Source of the DNA: DAOUAM01 sp034433305
GTDB taxonomy: Bacteria > Chloroflexota > Dehalococcoidia > Lucifugimonadales > DAOUAM01
Assembly (NCBI GenBank): GCA_034433305.1
Contig: DAOUAM010000095.1
Span: 1-64,000, forward strand
Direction: 5' to 3'
Length of the DNA: 64,000 nt
Shown here one piece after another: positions 33,386 to 41,203 of this stretch. Position 1 is the first letter of the stretch. Every line of letters starts with the position of its first letter. The position numbers and the translations under genes are program-made. The notes under the pieces are model-generated. The model did no database searches. It was not told the DNA's origin and saw nothing but the letters and a program-made list of their open reading frames with translations.

Positions 33386-33414
33386 TTGATTCTCTGGCAC
33401 CTTTCGTATATCAT
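33386..33414 (+). promoter_or_regulatory. Promoter for the Ada-domain/DinB pair
   Basis: TTGATT (33386-33391), a 17-base spacer and TATCAT (33409-33414). Transcription would begin near 33421, 70 bases before the small Ada-domain ORF. Confidence 0.55.
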
Positions 33415-33490
33415 CCAGCGGGGGCTGGTGCAGATATGAAGGGCCGGCCCTGGGTACATTACTTGTCCAGAACCGCCTGGGGGCCAGGAA

Positions 33491-33655
33491 ATGCTAGAGG
33501 GTTGCAAGTCAACCAGGATATATTGCCGGCCAGGCTGCCCTGCTGGCAGGCGCATGAAGCCGGAGAACCGCGTTACCTTCTCTTCAGTACTGGAAGCGCT
33601 GGCGGCAGGCTATCGTGCCTGCAAGGTCTGCAAGCCAGGTGCCGCCTCGGGATAG
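33491..33655 (+). CDS. Stand-alone Ada-type zinc-binding domain protein
   Basis: 54 codons. The product contains IYCRPGCPAGRRMKPENRVT and GYRACKVCKP, the core of the N-terminal Ada domain. In Ada that domain holds zinc through four cysteines, one of which accepts methyl groups from phosphotriesters. The spacing here is C12-x3-C16 and C44-x2-C47, matching Ada (38, 42, 69, 72). There is no AraC or methyltransferase domain. Such mini-domains also occur fused to nucleases, so a DNA-repair role is plausible but unproven. The ATG is preceded by GGGGGCCAGGAA. A good promoter lies upstream and the DinB gene starts five bases after the stop. Confidence 0.65.
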   Translation: MLEGCKSTRIYCRPGCPAGRRMKPENRVTFSSVLEALAAGYRACKVCKPGAASG

Positions 33656-33660
33656 CCGTC

Positions 33661-34110
33661 GTGGACCGTAAAGACCTGCTGAAACGCCTGGAGAAAGAGT
33701 GGCTCGCCTTCAACGAGTCCTATGCCGGCCTTTCCGACGCTGCCCTGGAGGAGCCGGGCGTCGTCGGCGACTGGTCGGTGAAGGACCTGCTGGGCCACAT
33801 CACCACCTGGGAGGAAGAGGCCCTCAAGGCCCTGCCGCGCATCATGGAGGGCCTGAAGCCCCCTCGCTACAATGGGATAGACCGCTTCAACGCCGAGCAG
33901 TCGCACCGCAAGCGCGAGCTTACCCTGGCCGAGGTCCGCAAGCAGCTTGTGGACACCCATCAGCGGCTCCTGGCCTTCCTCAAGGTCGTGCCAGAGAGCT
34001 ACATCGCCAGGGAGACGCGCTTTCGCCACCGCCTGCGCCTGGACACCTACAGCCACTACAAGCTGCACGCCACCTCCATCCTCACCTGGCGCCAGCAGCG
34101 GGGAATATGA
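33661..34110 (+). CDS. DinB/ClbS-like four-helix protein
   Basis: 149 residues. LKRLEKEWLAFNESYAGLSD, GDWSVKDLLGHITTWEEEAL and YSHYKLHATSILTW show the DinB-like fold with its histidine positions, one in LGHIT and two in the last helix, which usually bind a divalent metal. Relatives include ClbS/DfsB and thiol-dependent transferases; the reaction is unknown here. The GTG at 33661 is taken because homology begins there; the frame is open far upstream without sense. It probably shares a transcript with the Ada-domain ORF. Confidence 0.7.
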   Translation: MDRKDLLKRLEKEWLAFNESYAGLSDAALEEPGVVGDWSVKDLLGHITTWEEEALKALPRIMEGLKPPRYNGIDRFNAEQSHRKRELTLAEVRKQLVDTHQRLLAFLKVVPESYIARETRFRHRLRLDTYSHYKLHATSILTWRQQRGI

Positions 34111-34212
34111 TTGGTTGTAGCGGCACACCGGCCCTGGGTAACCACAAGGGTTGCCCCTACGGTCTCGTGGCCTCATCACTGAGTACCCCCACTTGTGCGC
34201 CGGGGCGACTCT

Positions 34213-35550
34213 CTATTGCTCTTCGCTCTTCTCCTCCCCCCACCAGCGCCGCAGCCGCTGGGCAATTTGCGGCTCGTAGCCCTGGTCTGAGGGGACGTAG
34301 TAGCGGCGTCCCTTGAGGCGCTCGGGCAGGTTCTGCATGGGGGCGAAGTGGCCCTCGTAGTCGTGGGCGTACTTGTAGCCCTTGCCGTAGCCCTGGGCCT
34401 TCATCAGGCCGGTGACCGGGTTGCGCAGGTGCAGAGGCACCGGGTCGTTGCGGCTCTTCTGGACGTCCGAGAGCGCGCCCTCGATGGCCATGTAGGCCGA
34501 GTTGCTCTTGGGCGCCGTGGCCAGGTACACCGTCGCCTCGGCCAGGGGGATGCGCCCCTCGGGCATGCCCACGAAGTGCACGGCCTGCTGGGCCGCCACG
34601 GCCACCGCCAGCGCCTGCGGGTCCGCCAGGCCAATGTCCTCGGCGGCCAGGATGACCAGCCGCCGGGCGATGAACAGCGGGTCCTCGCCGGCCTCGACCA
34701 TCCGCGCCAGCCAGTAGATGGCGGCGTCGGGGTCGGAGCCGCGCACGCACTTGATGAAGGCCGATATGGTGTCGTAGTGCTGGTCGCCGGCCCGGTCGTA
34801 GAGGATGGCCCGCTTCTGCATGGCCTCCTCGATGGTGGCCGGCGTGACGTGGCGCTCGCCGGCCTCGTCGGGCGCCGTGGCCGAGGTCGCCAGCTCCAGG
34901 GCGTTGAGGGCCACGCGGGCGTCGCCGCTGGCCAGGGCCACCAGCGCGCTCATGGCCTCGGGGTCCAGGCGCGGCTTGAGGTCGCCCAGGCCGCGCTCCC
35001 TGTCCTCCATGGCCCGCCGCACGATCTCCTGGACCTGCTCATCCGTCAGCGGCTTGAGGGTGAAGACGCGGCAGCGGGAGAGCAGGGGAGAGACCACCTC
35101 GAAGGACGGGTTCTCGGTGGTGGCGCCAATGAGAATGAGGGTGCCGTTCTCCACGTAAGGCAGGATGACGTCCTGCTGGGCCTTGTTGAAGCGATGGATC
35201 TCGTCCACGAAGAGGATGGTGCGCTGGCCGTGCATGCCCAGGCGCTCCTCGGCCTCGGCTGCGATGCGCCGCAGCTCGGCCACGCCGGAGGCCACGGCGC
35301 TCACCGGCGCGAAGTGGCTGCGGGTGACCCTGGCGATGAGGAAGGCCAGGGTGGTCTTGCCGGTCCCTGGCGGCCCCCACAGCACCATGGACGGTAGCTG
35401 GTCGGCCTCGATGCTGCGGCGCAGCACGCGGCCCGGCCCGATGATGTGCTCCTGTCCCACGTACTCCTCGAAGGACCGGGGGCGCATCCTGGCGGCCAGG
35501 GGCGCTTCCTTCTCCAGCCTGGCCCGGCTGTGGTGCTCAAAGAGTGTCAT
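34213..35550 (-). CDS. rarA: Replication-associated recombination protein A
   Basis: 445-residue AAA+ ATPase that acts at stalled replication forks. RPRSFEEYVGQEHIIGPG, Walker A GPPGTGKT (59-66), ILFVDEIHRFNKAQQD (Walker B), GATTENPSFEV (sensor 1) and SRCRVFTLKPL define RarA/MgsA. The C-terminal tetramerisation domain is complete (DRAGDQHYDTISAFIKCVRG, ending RRYYVPSDQGYE). It is full length. GAGG lies eight bases before the ATG. Confidence 0.95.
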   Translation of the reverse strand: MTLFEHHSRARLEKEAPLAARMRPRSFEEYVGQEHIIGPGRVLRRSIEADQLPSMVLWGPPGTGKTTLAFLIARVTRSHFAPVSAVASGVAELRRIAAEAEERLGMHGQRTILFVDEIHRFNKAQQDVILPYVENGTLILIGATTENPSFEVVSPLLSRCRVFTLKPLTDEQVQEIVRRAMEDRERGLGDLKPRLDPEAMSALVALASGDARVALNALELATSATAPDEAGERHVTPATIEEAMQKRAILYDRAGDQHYDTISAFIKCVRGSDPDAAIYWLARMVEAGEDPLFIARRLVILAAEDIGLADPQALAVAVAAQQAVHFVGMPEGRIPLAEATVYLATAPKSNSAYMAIEGALSDVQKSRNDPVPLHLRNPVTGLMKAQGYGKGYKYAHDYEGHFAPMQNLPERLKGRRYYVPSDQGYEPQIAQRLRRWWGEEKSEEQ

Positions 35551-35692
35551 GGCTGCTGCCTCGCCTGCCCGGCCACGGCCCGGGCCACCGTTCCACGTCT
35601 TGCACCTTCCAGGGGCGGGACTCGCGCCCCTTCAAGGTCAGTCTATCCGAAAAGTGATGGCGAGCGAAAGGCGCTGATGGCCCCGCTCCCGC

Positions 35693-35721
35693 TTGACAGG
35701 TCTGCCGTGGAGCAATACCAT
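35693..35721 (+). promoter_or_regulatory. Promoter of the NrtS-like gene
   Basis: A perfect TTGACA (35693-35698), a 17-base spacer and TACCAT (35716-35721), 32 bases before the start codon. Confidence 0.6.
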
Positions 35722-35752
35722 CCGGTGTGATATACCGCCCGACAGGTGATGC

Positions 35753-36064
35753 ATGCAGGGCCAGACCAAAGTCACGGAATGCGAGCAGTGCCGCCGCACC
35801 CCTTCCAGCGGCCTGATATTCGAGATGAAGACCCCGTCCGGCTCCATTCACAAGTGTTTCCGCTGCGCCATCCGCCACAGGCCCATGCTGAAGCGCTCGC
35901 TGGTGGCTGCGCTGGTAGTGGGCAGCATCCTGACATCCCTAAACCAGGGCGATCTGCTATTCTCCGGGCACTGGGCCCTGGCCCTGTACTGGAAGGTACC
36001 CCTGACCTACACAGTCCCCTTCTGCGTGGCGACCTGGGGCGCGCTGAGCAACGCCAGGCGCTAG
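35753..36064 (+). CDS. nrtS: NrtS-like small membrane protein with N-terminal zinc ribbon
   Basis: 103 residues. The second half (LKRSLVAALVVGSILTSLNQ, then GDLLF and WKVPLTYTVPFCVATWGALS) has two membrane helices and matches NrtS, a small nitrate/nitrite transporter first described in cyanobacteria. The first 45 residues carry CEQC and CFRC, a likely zinc ribbon or rubredoxin-like knuckle not needed for transport. The ATG follows AGGTGATGC and a strong promoter. Nitrate transport is an inference from the family; no nitrate reductase is in the window. Confidence 0.65.
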   Translation: MQGQTKVTECEQCRRTPSSGLIFEMKTPSGSIHKCFRCAIRHRPMLKRSLVAALVVGSILTSLNQGDLLFSGHWALALYWKVPLTYTVPFCVATWGALSNARR

Positions 36065-36143
36065 CCGCTCACCAGTGGGCCGTTCTCGCCCCCCTTATAC
36101 GTATGATGCATATTGGCAGACCTCTATTGGCGCTGGACGGGCT

Positions 36144-36410
36144 GCCCCCTTCCTGGCCTTCCCCAAGGGGGATCATAAGCGGACAGTTTTTGGAGCAAAG
36201 GGGATGTGGGGTGAGGGCAGACGTGCAGACCTCACCCCCGTTCCCCCTCTCCGAATTCGGAGAGGGGGCGCACCAGGCCAGCCCTGGCCCTATACAGCAT
36301 GGGGTGAGGTCGGCACAGCCTGGCCACCTCCCAGCTACCCTCAAAAACTGTCCTCTTTTGGCCCCACAGGGGGTAAAGGACTGTTCTCGCTCCCTCATGG
36401 GGGACAGACC
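36144..36410 (+). repeat. R2 repeat interrupted by R1 element, copy D
   Basis: The left half of R2 (GCCCCCTTCCTGGCCTTCCC, 36144-36163) and its right half (CCACAGGGGG, then TTCTCGCTCCCTCATGGGGG, 36363-36396) are separated by about 175 bases. That insert is bounded by inverted repeats GGACAGTTTTTG (36181-36192) and CAAAAACTGTCC (36342-36353). It contains R1 and a perfect 26-bp palindrome (36243-36268) centred on GAATTC. The 36065-36463 gap holds nothing else. Confidence 0.6.
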
Positions 36411-36463
36411 CGAGCCTTCGGGCCGAGGCCCATCAGGCCGATGGCTTGTCGAAGGAGAGGGCG

Positions 36464-37603
36464 CTAGCCGCTCAGCCGCTTCAGCGCTTCCTCGTCCACC
36501 TCGATGCCCAGGCCAGGGCCGGTGGGCACGGCGATGAAGCCGTCCTTCTGGTCGAAGGGCATGCCGCACAGCGTCTCGCGGATGGCGCTGGGCGTGCGGT
36601 CGAACTCCATGACCGGCTCCTGGGCGTAAGGCTCGGGATTCCTGGCTGGCGGGCAGGGTGGGATGGTCGCCGCCACGTGCAGCGTGGCCGCGATCATGAT
36701 GGGCGACCCCCAGACGTGGGGATTGACCTGGACGCCGAAGGCGTTGGCCATGGCGCAGACGTTGCGCATCTCGGTGATGCCGCCAACGTTGACCACGTCG
36801 GGCTGGGCGATGTCATAGGCCCGGCGGGCCAGGAAGTCCTTGAACTCGTAGCGCGTCCGCAGGTTCTCCCCGCCGGCGATGGCCATGGGCAGCGCCGCCT
36901 TGACCTGCAGGTAGCCCTCCACGTCCCTGGCGTTGACTGGCTCCTCGAACCACAGGATGTCGTGCTCGGCCAGCCGCTGGCCTATGCGGATAGCCGACGC
37001 GGCGTTGTAGGCCTGGTTGGCGTCCACCATGAGGCGTATGTCTGGCCCGATGGCCTTGCGTATGGCGGCGACGCGCCTTATGTCCTCGTCCATGGGCAGC
37101 CCGCCCACCTTGGTCTTCATCCCCTTGAACCCGGCGTCCACGTAGCCGATGGCCTCCTCGATGAGCCGGTGAGGGAACTCGCCCTGGGTGTAGTACAGGC
37201 CCGTGGCGTAGCAGGCGACCCTGTCCCGCACGCGCCCGCCCAGCAGGGCGGACACCGACAGGCCGGTGGCCTTGCCTGCGATGTCCCAAAGGGCGATGTC
37301 CACGGCGCTGATGGCGCTGCCGCCGAAGCCCCCGGCCACGTTGGCGTTGTAGAGGGCCGCGAACATCTTTTGCCACAGGCCGATGCGGTCCATGGGGTCC
37401 TGTCCGATGAGTAGAGGCTTGAAGACGTTCTCGATTACCGTCGAGGCGGCGCCTCCGGCGCCCTCTCCCCAGCCGACGGTGCCATCGTCGGTGGTGACCT
37501 TCACGATGCCGACGGTGCGGTGGTCTATCCAGCCCTGGGACCAGCCGAAGGGCCTCTCCAGGGGCGACCGGAGATTGTAGGTCTGTATGGCGGCGATCTT
37601 CAA
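36464..37603 (-). CDS. Mandelate racemase/muconate lactonizing enzyme family protein
   Basis: 379 residues of the enolase superfamily. The catalytic KxK motif is GMKTKVGG (K163, K165), the metal ligands lie in LMVDANQAY, WFEEPVN and AGGEN, and the general histidine is in VNPHVWGSP. This full MR-type set points to racemisation or dehydration of a hydroxy acid or sugar acid. I prefer the TTG start at 37603, because AGGAGG sits six bases before it and translation then begins LKIAAIQTYN; an ATG at 37621 would place that ribosome site inside the gene. It is only distantly related to the enzyme at 19220. Confidence 0.85.
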   Translation of the reverse strand: MKIAAIQTYNLRSPLERPFGWSQGWIDHRTVGIVKVTTDDGTVGWGEGAGGAASTVIENVFKPLLIGQDPMDRIGLWQKMFAALYNANVAGGFGGSAISAVDIALWDIAGKATGLSVSALLGGRVRDRVACYATGLYYTQGEFPHRLIEEAIGYVDAGFKGMKTKVGGLPMDEDIRRVAAIRKAIGPDIRLMVDANQAYNAASAIRIGQRLAEHDILWFEEPVNARDVEGYLQVKAALPMAIAGGENLRTRYEFKDFLARRAYDIAQPDVVNVGGITEMRNVCAMANAFGVQVNPHVWGSPIMIAATLHVAATIPPCPPARNPEPYAQEPVMEFDRTPSAIRETLCGMPFDQKDGFIAVPTGPGLGIEVDEEALKRLSG

Positions 37604-37764
37604 GACTGTCCTCCTGTGCATGGCGCCCGCGCGGCCTTTCGGGCCACGTCGGAGGCGCCTGTCTCTGGCTCTTGTAGCACTTTCTTACGCCCTCAGAGGC
37701 CAACAGTCAAGAGAATGCTGTCTCCGGCAAGAACGGGCAGGCCCTCGCCCTGGCGTCAGCGCCG

Positions 37765-37794
37765 TTGACCGCTGTTCCTCAGGGGTGCTAGAAT
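37765..37794 (+). promoter_or_regulatory. tRNA-His promoter
   Basis: TTGACC (37765-37770), an 18-base spacer and TAGAAT (37789-37794), 14 bases before the tRNA. A 7-bp inverted repeat, CCTCAGG (37777-37783) with CCTGAGG (37796-37802), straddles the -10. Confidence 0.6.
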
Positions 37795-37807
37795 TCCTGA
37801 GGTGGAC

Positions 37808-37885
37808 GGTGAGTGTGGCCAAGAGGTTCAAGGCGCCAGGTTGTGGCCCTGGAGATCGTGGGTTCGAATCCCATCACTCACCCCA
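37808..37885 (+). tRNA. tRNA-His (GTG)
   Basis: Acceptor stem GTGAGTG (37809-37815) pairs with CACTCAC (37875-37881). The extra G at -1 (37808) faces C73, the identity mark of tRNA-His. The anticodon arm is CCAGG-TTGTGGC-CCTGG with anticodon GTG, the T-loop is TTCGAAT, and the 3' CCA is encoded (37883-37885). Confidence 0.96.
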
Positions 37886-37946
37886 GACTCTTTCCCCTGT
37901 CTCCCTTGACTGAAGCCCCTACCCAGTCCCCAAGGAGGGTACCCGG

Positions 37947-39098
37947 ATGCCCACATCCCTCAAGGATGTGGTGGTGCTGCGCCCTGGCGACGCCCAGGGC
38001 AATGGAATGGTAGTCAGGCTAACCACCGTCCAGGGCAAGGAAATCCTGGCCGTGGCCGTGCCACAAGACTGGCCTTCCCGCACTGGCCCCACCTGGACGT
38101 ACCTCTTCGAGAACGATGGCCTCACCCTGGTGGACGCGGGCGCCCTCGGCTCCTTCGACGCGCTGGCCGACGGCCTGGCCCTGGCGGGCTTCAGGCCGGC
38201 CGACATCGCCCGGGTCATTATCACCCACGGCCATCAGGACCACGACGGCGGCGCCCGCCAGGTCGTCGAAGAGACGGGCGCGGAGCTATGGGCGCACGAG
38301 CTGTATGCTTGCCTGCTCCCCTATAGCCCCTGGGACATCCGGCGGCGTCGCCCCACGCCTCTGCAGCAGGAGATGTACCGCGTGGCCGAGGCCGGCATGC
38401 AGCAGGCAGGTGCCAGCCCTGGCGGCGCCGTGGCCGGCTTCAGGGCCAGGAACCAGCGCTACATCGAGAGCCGCCAGCAGGCCACGGTCAGCCGCAGGGT
38501 AAGAGGTGGCGAGACGGTGGGCCAGTTGGGCTTCACCTACGCACCGGGGCACTCGCCCGACGAGCTTTGCATCACCCTGGACGGCCTGGTGTTCACTGGC
38601 GACCACGTCCTGCCCGAGATTACGCCTCACCCCACGACCAAGACCTACTACGATGCCGAGATAAAGTCCAGGCTGCCGGCCGAGTACCAGGACGAGGAGG
38701 CGCAGTACGGCCTGGCGACCTTCCTCAAGTCCCTGCGTGTCATCGCGGACCTGGGGCCTGGCACCGCTGTGCTGCCTGCCCACCGGCTGTTCAACAAGGG
38801 CAGGTTCAACTTCGTGGACGCCACGCGCGCCGGCGAGGTCATACAGCACCACGCCCAGAGGCTGGGGCGCATCGTGGGCCGCATCGGCTCCACGCCCAGG
38901 TCGCTGGAGGAGATCACGCGAGGCATCTTTGAGCGTACCAAGCTGCTGGGCGGCAACATGTACGCGGCCCTCTCAGAGGTGGTCGCCCATATAGAGTTGC
39001 TGCAGGACACAGGCGACGTGGAGCTTACCGAGGACAACCGCCTGCACTGGAAGGGCACGTCCCACTACCAGGACTTCCTGCGCGAGCTTACGGGCTGA
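37947..39098 (+). CDS. Metallo-beta-lactamase-fold hydrolase
   Basis: 383 residues. The zinc motif THGHQDHDGG (H94, H96, D98, H99), then GHSPDELCITLDGLVFTGDH with a later metal histidine and aspartate, are intact. The middle has an inserted helical segment (RRRPTPLQQEMYRVAEAGMQ), and a C-terminal helical domain (IVGRIGSTPRSLEEITRGIF) resembles the LACTB2-like or flavoredoxin-related MBL hydrolases. A strong AAGGAGGG ribosome site precedes the ATG. It may be cotranscribed with the tRNA upstream. The substrate is unknown. Confidence 0.85.
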   Translation: MPTSLKDVVVLRPGDAQGNGMVVRLTTVQGKEILAVAVPQDWPSRTGPTWTYLFENDGLTLVDAGALGSFDALADGLALAGFRPADIARVIITHGHQDHDGGARQVVEETGAELWAHELYACLLPYSPWDIRRRRPTPLQQEMYRVAEAGMQQAGASPGGAVAGFRARNQRYIESRQQATVSRRVRGGETVGQLGFTYAPGHSPDELCITLDGLVFTGDHVLPEITPHPTTKTYYDAEIKSRLPAEYQDEEAQYGLATFLKSLRVIADLGPGTAVLPAHRLFNKGRFNFVDATRAGEVIQHHAQRLGRIVGRIGSTPRSLEEITRGIFERTKLLGGNMYAALSEVVAHIELLQDTGDVELTEDNRLHWKGTSHYQDFLRELTG

Positions 39099-39281
39099 AA
39101 GGCACTCGCCACTCGCCGGAGAAGTCCTGTGAGGCGGGCCACCCCTGAGTGGATGGCAACTTTACCCAGGTCCCAGTCCTCGCCCGCCACACGATACTGG
39201 ACTGGTCTGGTGAAAGCGTGACCAGGGCCTGGGTGTCTCCTTCCACCTGCCTTAAGGCATGCGCAAGGCGGTACCCCCGAG

Positions 39282-39300
39282 GGCGGGTCTCAGACTCGTC
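39282..39300. repeat. Short palindromic repeat, copy 2
   Basis: GGCGGGTCTCAGAC, identical over 14 bases to 20458-20471; the second arm has one G-U change (AGACTCG). It lies in the 39099-39326 gap, which otherwise shows nothing. Confidence 0.45.
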
Positions 39301-39326
39301 CCTACAGCATCTGGTGAAGGACGCGT

Positions 39327-40304
39327 TTAGTTCAGCACCTGGGTCATGGATGCCGAGGCCTCATCCAGGCGGGCGCGGATGTTCTGGGGGAGGTCCCAGC
39401 CCAGGGCGCCAGCGTTGTCCTCCAGGTGGGCGATGGTGTCGCCGCCGGTGATGGCTACCGTGACCTCGGGGTGGGACAGCACCCACGCCAGGGCCACCTG
39501 GGCCATGGTCTTGCCCAGGTCGGAGGCGGCCTGGCGCACCGCCTCCACAACGGCTGCCGTCTGGCCCGACATGGCCTGGCTGTAGCTGTCGCGCCGGCGG
39601 GTGGCCCAGAGCGTCCCTGGTGGCGGAGGCTGGTCCGGGGCATAGGCCCCGCTGAGGAGGCCGACGCCCAGCGGACTGTAGGCCATCACCCCCAGGCCCT
39701 GGTCACGCACCAGCCCGAACATCTCCGTCTCCAGGCGGCGGTCCAGCAGGCTGTAGGGGTTCTGCACGCACATGAAGGGTGCCGCGTTCATCCGGTCGGC
39801 CAGCCACAAGGCCTTGCACACCTGCCAGGCCGCGAAGTTGCAGCAGCCCACGTACAGCACCTTCCCCTGGCGCACCAGGTCGTCCAGCGCCCGGACCGTC
39901 TCCTCCAGCGGCGTGGCCGGGTCGAATCGGTGCAGCAGGTAGATATCTATGCGGTCGGTGTCCAGGCGCTGGAGGGAGCGCTCCACCTCGCGCATGATGT
40001 GGTAGCGTGAGTTGCCCTGGTCGTTAGGTCCCTGGCCCACGGGGCTGCTGACCTTGGAGGTTATGACCACCTGTTCACGCCTGCCTTTGATGGCCTTGCC
40101 CAGCGCTACCTCGGAGCGGCCGGCGTACCGGCGGTCGTCCATGGGCCCATAGACATTGGCGCAGTCCAGCAGGTTGATGCCCAGGTCAATGGCGCGCTCT
40201 ATCATGCGCTGGGCCTCGGCTTCGTCCCGCTGTCCCCGCAGCCCCAGGCCAAGGGCCAGCCGGCTCACCTTCACGCCCGACCGGCCAAAGCTCACATACT
40301 TCAT
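39327..40304 (-). CDS. Aldo/keto reductase
   Basis: 325 residues, NADPH-dependent TIM-barrel reductase. The catalytic tetrad is visible: D47 in LLDCANVYGP, Y52, K84 in VITSKVSS and the histidine of IYLLHRFD. The C-terminal ALAWVLSHPEVTVAITGG is the cofactor-binding part. It matches the YghZ/Kvbeta-like group in the length of its loops. GGAGGTCC precedes the ATG. It is monocistronic, with no clear pathway partner. Confidence 0.9.
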   Translation of the reverse strand: MKYVSFGRSGVKVSRLALGLGLRGQRDEAEAQRMIERAIDLGINLLDCANVYGPMDDRRYAGRSEVALGKAIKGRREQVVITSKVSSPVGQGPNDQGNSRYHIMREVERSLQRLDTDRIDIYLLHRFDPATPLEETVRALDDLVRQGKVLYVGCCNFAAWQVCKALWLADRMNAAPFMCVQNPYSLLDRRLETEMFGLVRDQGLGVMAYSPLGVGLLSGAYAPDQPPPPGTLWATRRRDSYSQAMSGQTAAVVEAVRQAASDLGKTMAQVALAWVLSHPEVTVAITGGDTIAHLEDNAGALGWDLPQNIRARLDEASASMTQVLN

Positions 40305-40475
40305 CAGGACCTCCCGACCTGGAGCGCCTGCTTAGTCTCCAGCGCGCCATTCCAGGCTACATGGTAAGCGTTCCTGGTATAGTGCCAAAGCCCTTTAATC
40401 CCAGAAATAAGCCCGGCTTGTGATAGTCAGTTCTAATATTTCACAGCAAATACACAAAGCTTCACTGAACGTGCA

Positions 40476-40504
40476 TTGACGACTTCATTTTCGCATGATA
40501 CTCA
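40476..40504 (+). promoter_or_regulatory. Weak candidate promoter of the polysaccharide locus
   Basis: TTGACG (40476-40481), a 17-base spacer and TACTCA (40499-40504) preceded by TGA, as in an extended -10. The surrounding 40380-40530 is AT-rich for this window, as promoter regions usually are. The leader to the first ORF would be over 500 bases. Confidence 0.3.
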
Positions 40505-40536
40505 TTTAATGACGGTACAACCGAGATTAATCGAGG

Positions 40537-40690
40537 GGGACTTGGTCACACCGACTAGTCCCGGAGTAAGGTTGGAAGGAGGCAGTTAGAGGCGGCGGAA
40601 GAAGCATATTAAAGGCCCCAAGCGGCCGCCACCGCCGGGGCCGGTGCAAAGATGCACACCCGCTTTTCAGGGGGCATTTTGCGTCTTTGA
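40537..40690 (+). other. Hairpin-rich leader before yvcK
   Basis: Three strong hairpins follow each other: GGGACT (40537-40542) with AGTCCC (40557-40562); GGCCCC (40614-40619) with GGGGCC (40637-40642) and an inner GCGG/CCGC stem; and AAAGATGCA (40648-40656) with TGCGTCTTT (40680-40688). The gap 40305-41043 shows no protein gene. It may be a regulatory leader RNA; I recognise no riboswitch core. Confidence 0.3.
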
Positions 40691-41043
40691 GAGTAGCATA
40701 GCCCCGCTCCACAGTCAAGCAGGCTGGGCTAGCTGGCCCGGACCTGGCGATGTACGAGTCATGGCCAGGCCCAGCCTTTCCAGTGGACTGTGCTCCGCCG
40801 CCTTTGCCGACTGACCACGCACCGTCCCTCTTTTGCGCCGGATGGGCCTTTTCCACCGGCGCTGCTGGATGAAGGGATGTGACTTCCACAGGGCGCAAGC
40901 TGCTGATGGGGCCCATCAACCATGTCCTCGGGGGCCTGTCGTGCGCAGGACGGCGGTAGCCTGGCCTTTTCTGGCCGGGGCGCTGGTGTGGACGAGGGGC
41001 ACGGCGCGCCGCCCCGCTGGCCTGGGGCCAGCGGGAGGCTGAC

Positions 41044-41199
41044 ATGCAAAAGCACATGCGCAAGCCCGCACTCTACGAGACAGCCGGCCTGGCCTACCTG
41101 GTCCCCTGGCGCCGGGCACTGCGGTCCCTGGGACACCGCGCAAGGCTGGCGCTGGGCCTCTGGCCAGGTCGGTGGGGACTGAGGAGAAAGGGCAAGTGA
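41044..41199 (+). CDS. Small basic protein ORF upstream of yvcK
   Basis: 51 codons, strongly basic, with a hydrophobic middle (ALYETAGLAYLVPWRRALRS). GGGAGG lies five bases before the ATG, one of the better ribosome sites here, and the stop falls four bases before the yvcK start. These features favour a real small gene or a leader peptide coupling translation of yvcK. I recognise no family, and the codon evidence is limited by the short length. Confidence 0.45.
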   Translation: MQKHMRKPALYETAGLAYLVPWRRALRSLGHRARLALGLWPGRWGLRRKGK

Positions 41200-41203
41200 C
41201 GCT

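Noticed and set aside
36464..37621. ATG at 37621 as the start of the racemase-like gene
   Set aside because: AGGAGG lies between that ATG and the TTG at 37603, at ideal distance from the TTG, so the shorter product is more likely.
40537..40690. c-di-GMP riboswitch controlling the polysaccharide genes
   Set aside because: A GACGCAAA-like stretch exists on the minus strand only, and the GGCAAACC and tetraloop-receptor motifs are missing.
40527..41063. Minus-strand frame of 178 codons
   Set aside because: No homology-like pattern, Arg/Pro/Ser-rich, spans the hairpin-rich leader and the small ORF with a good ribosome site.
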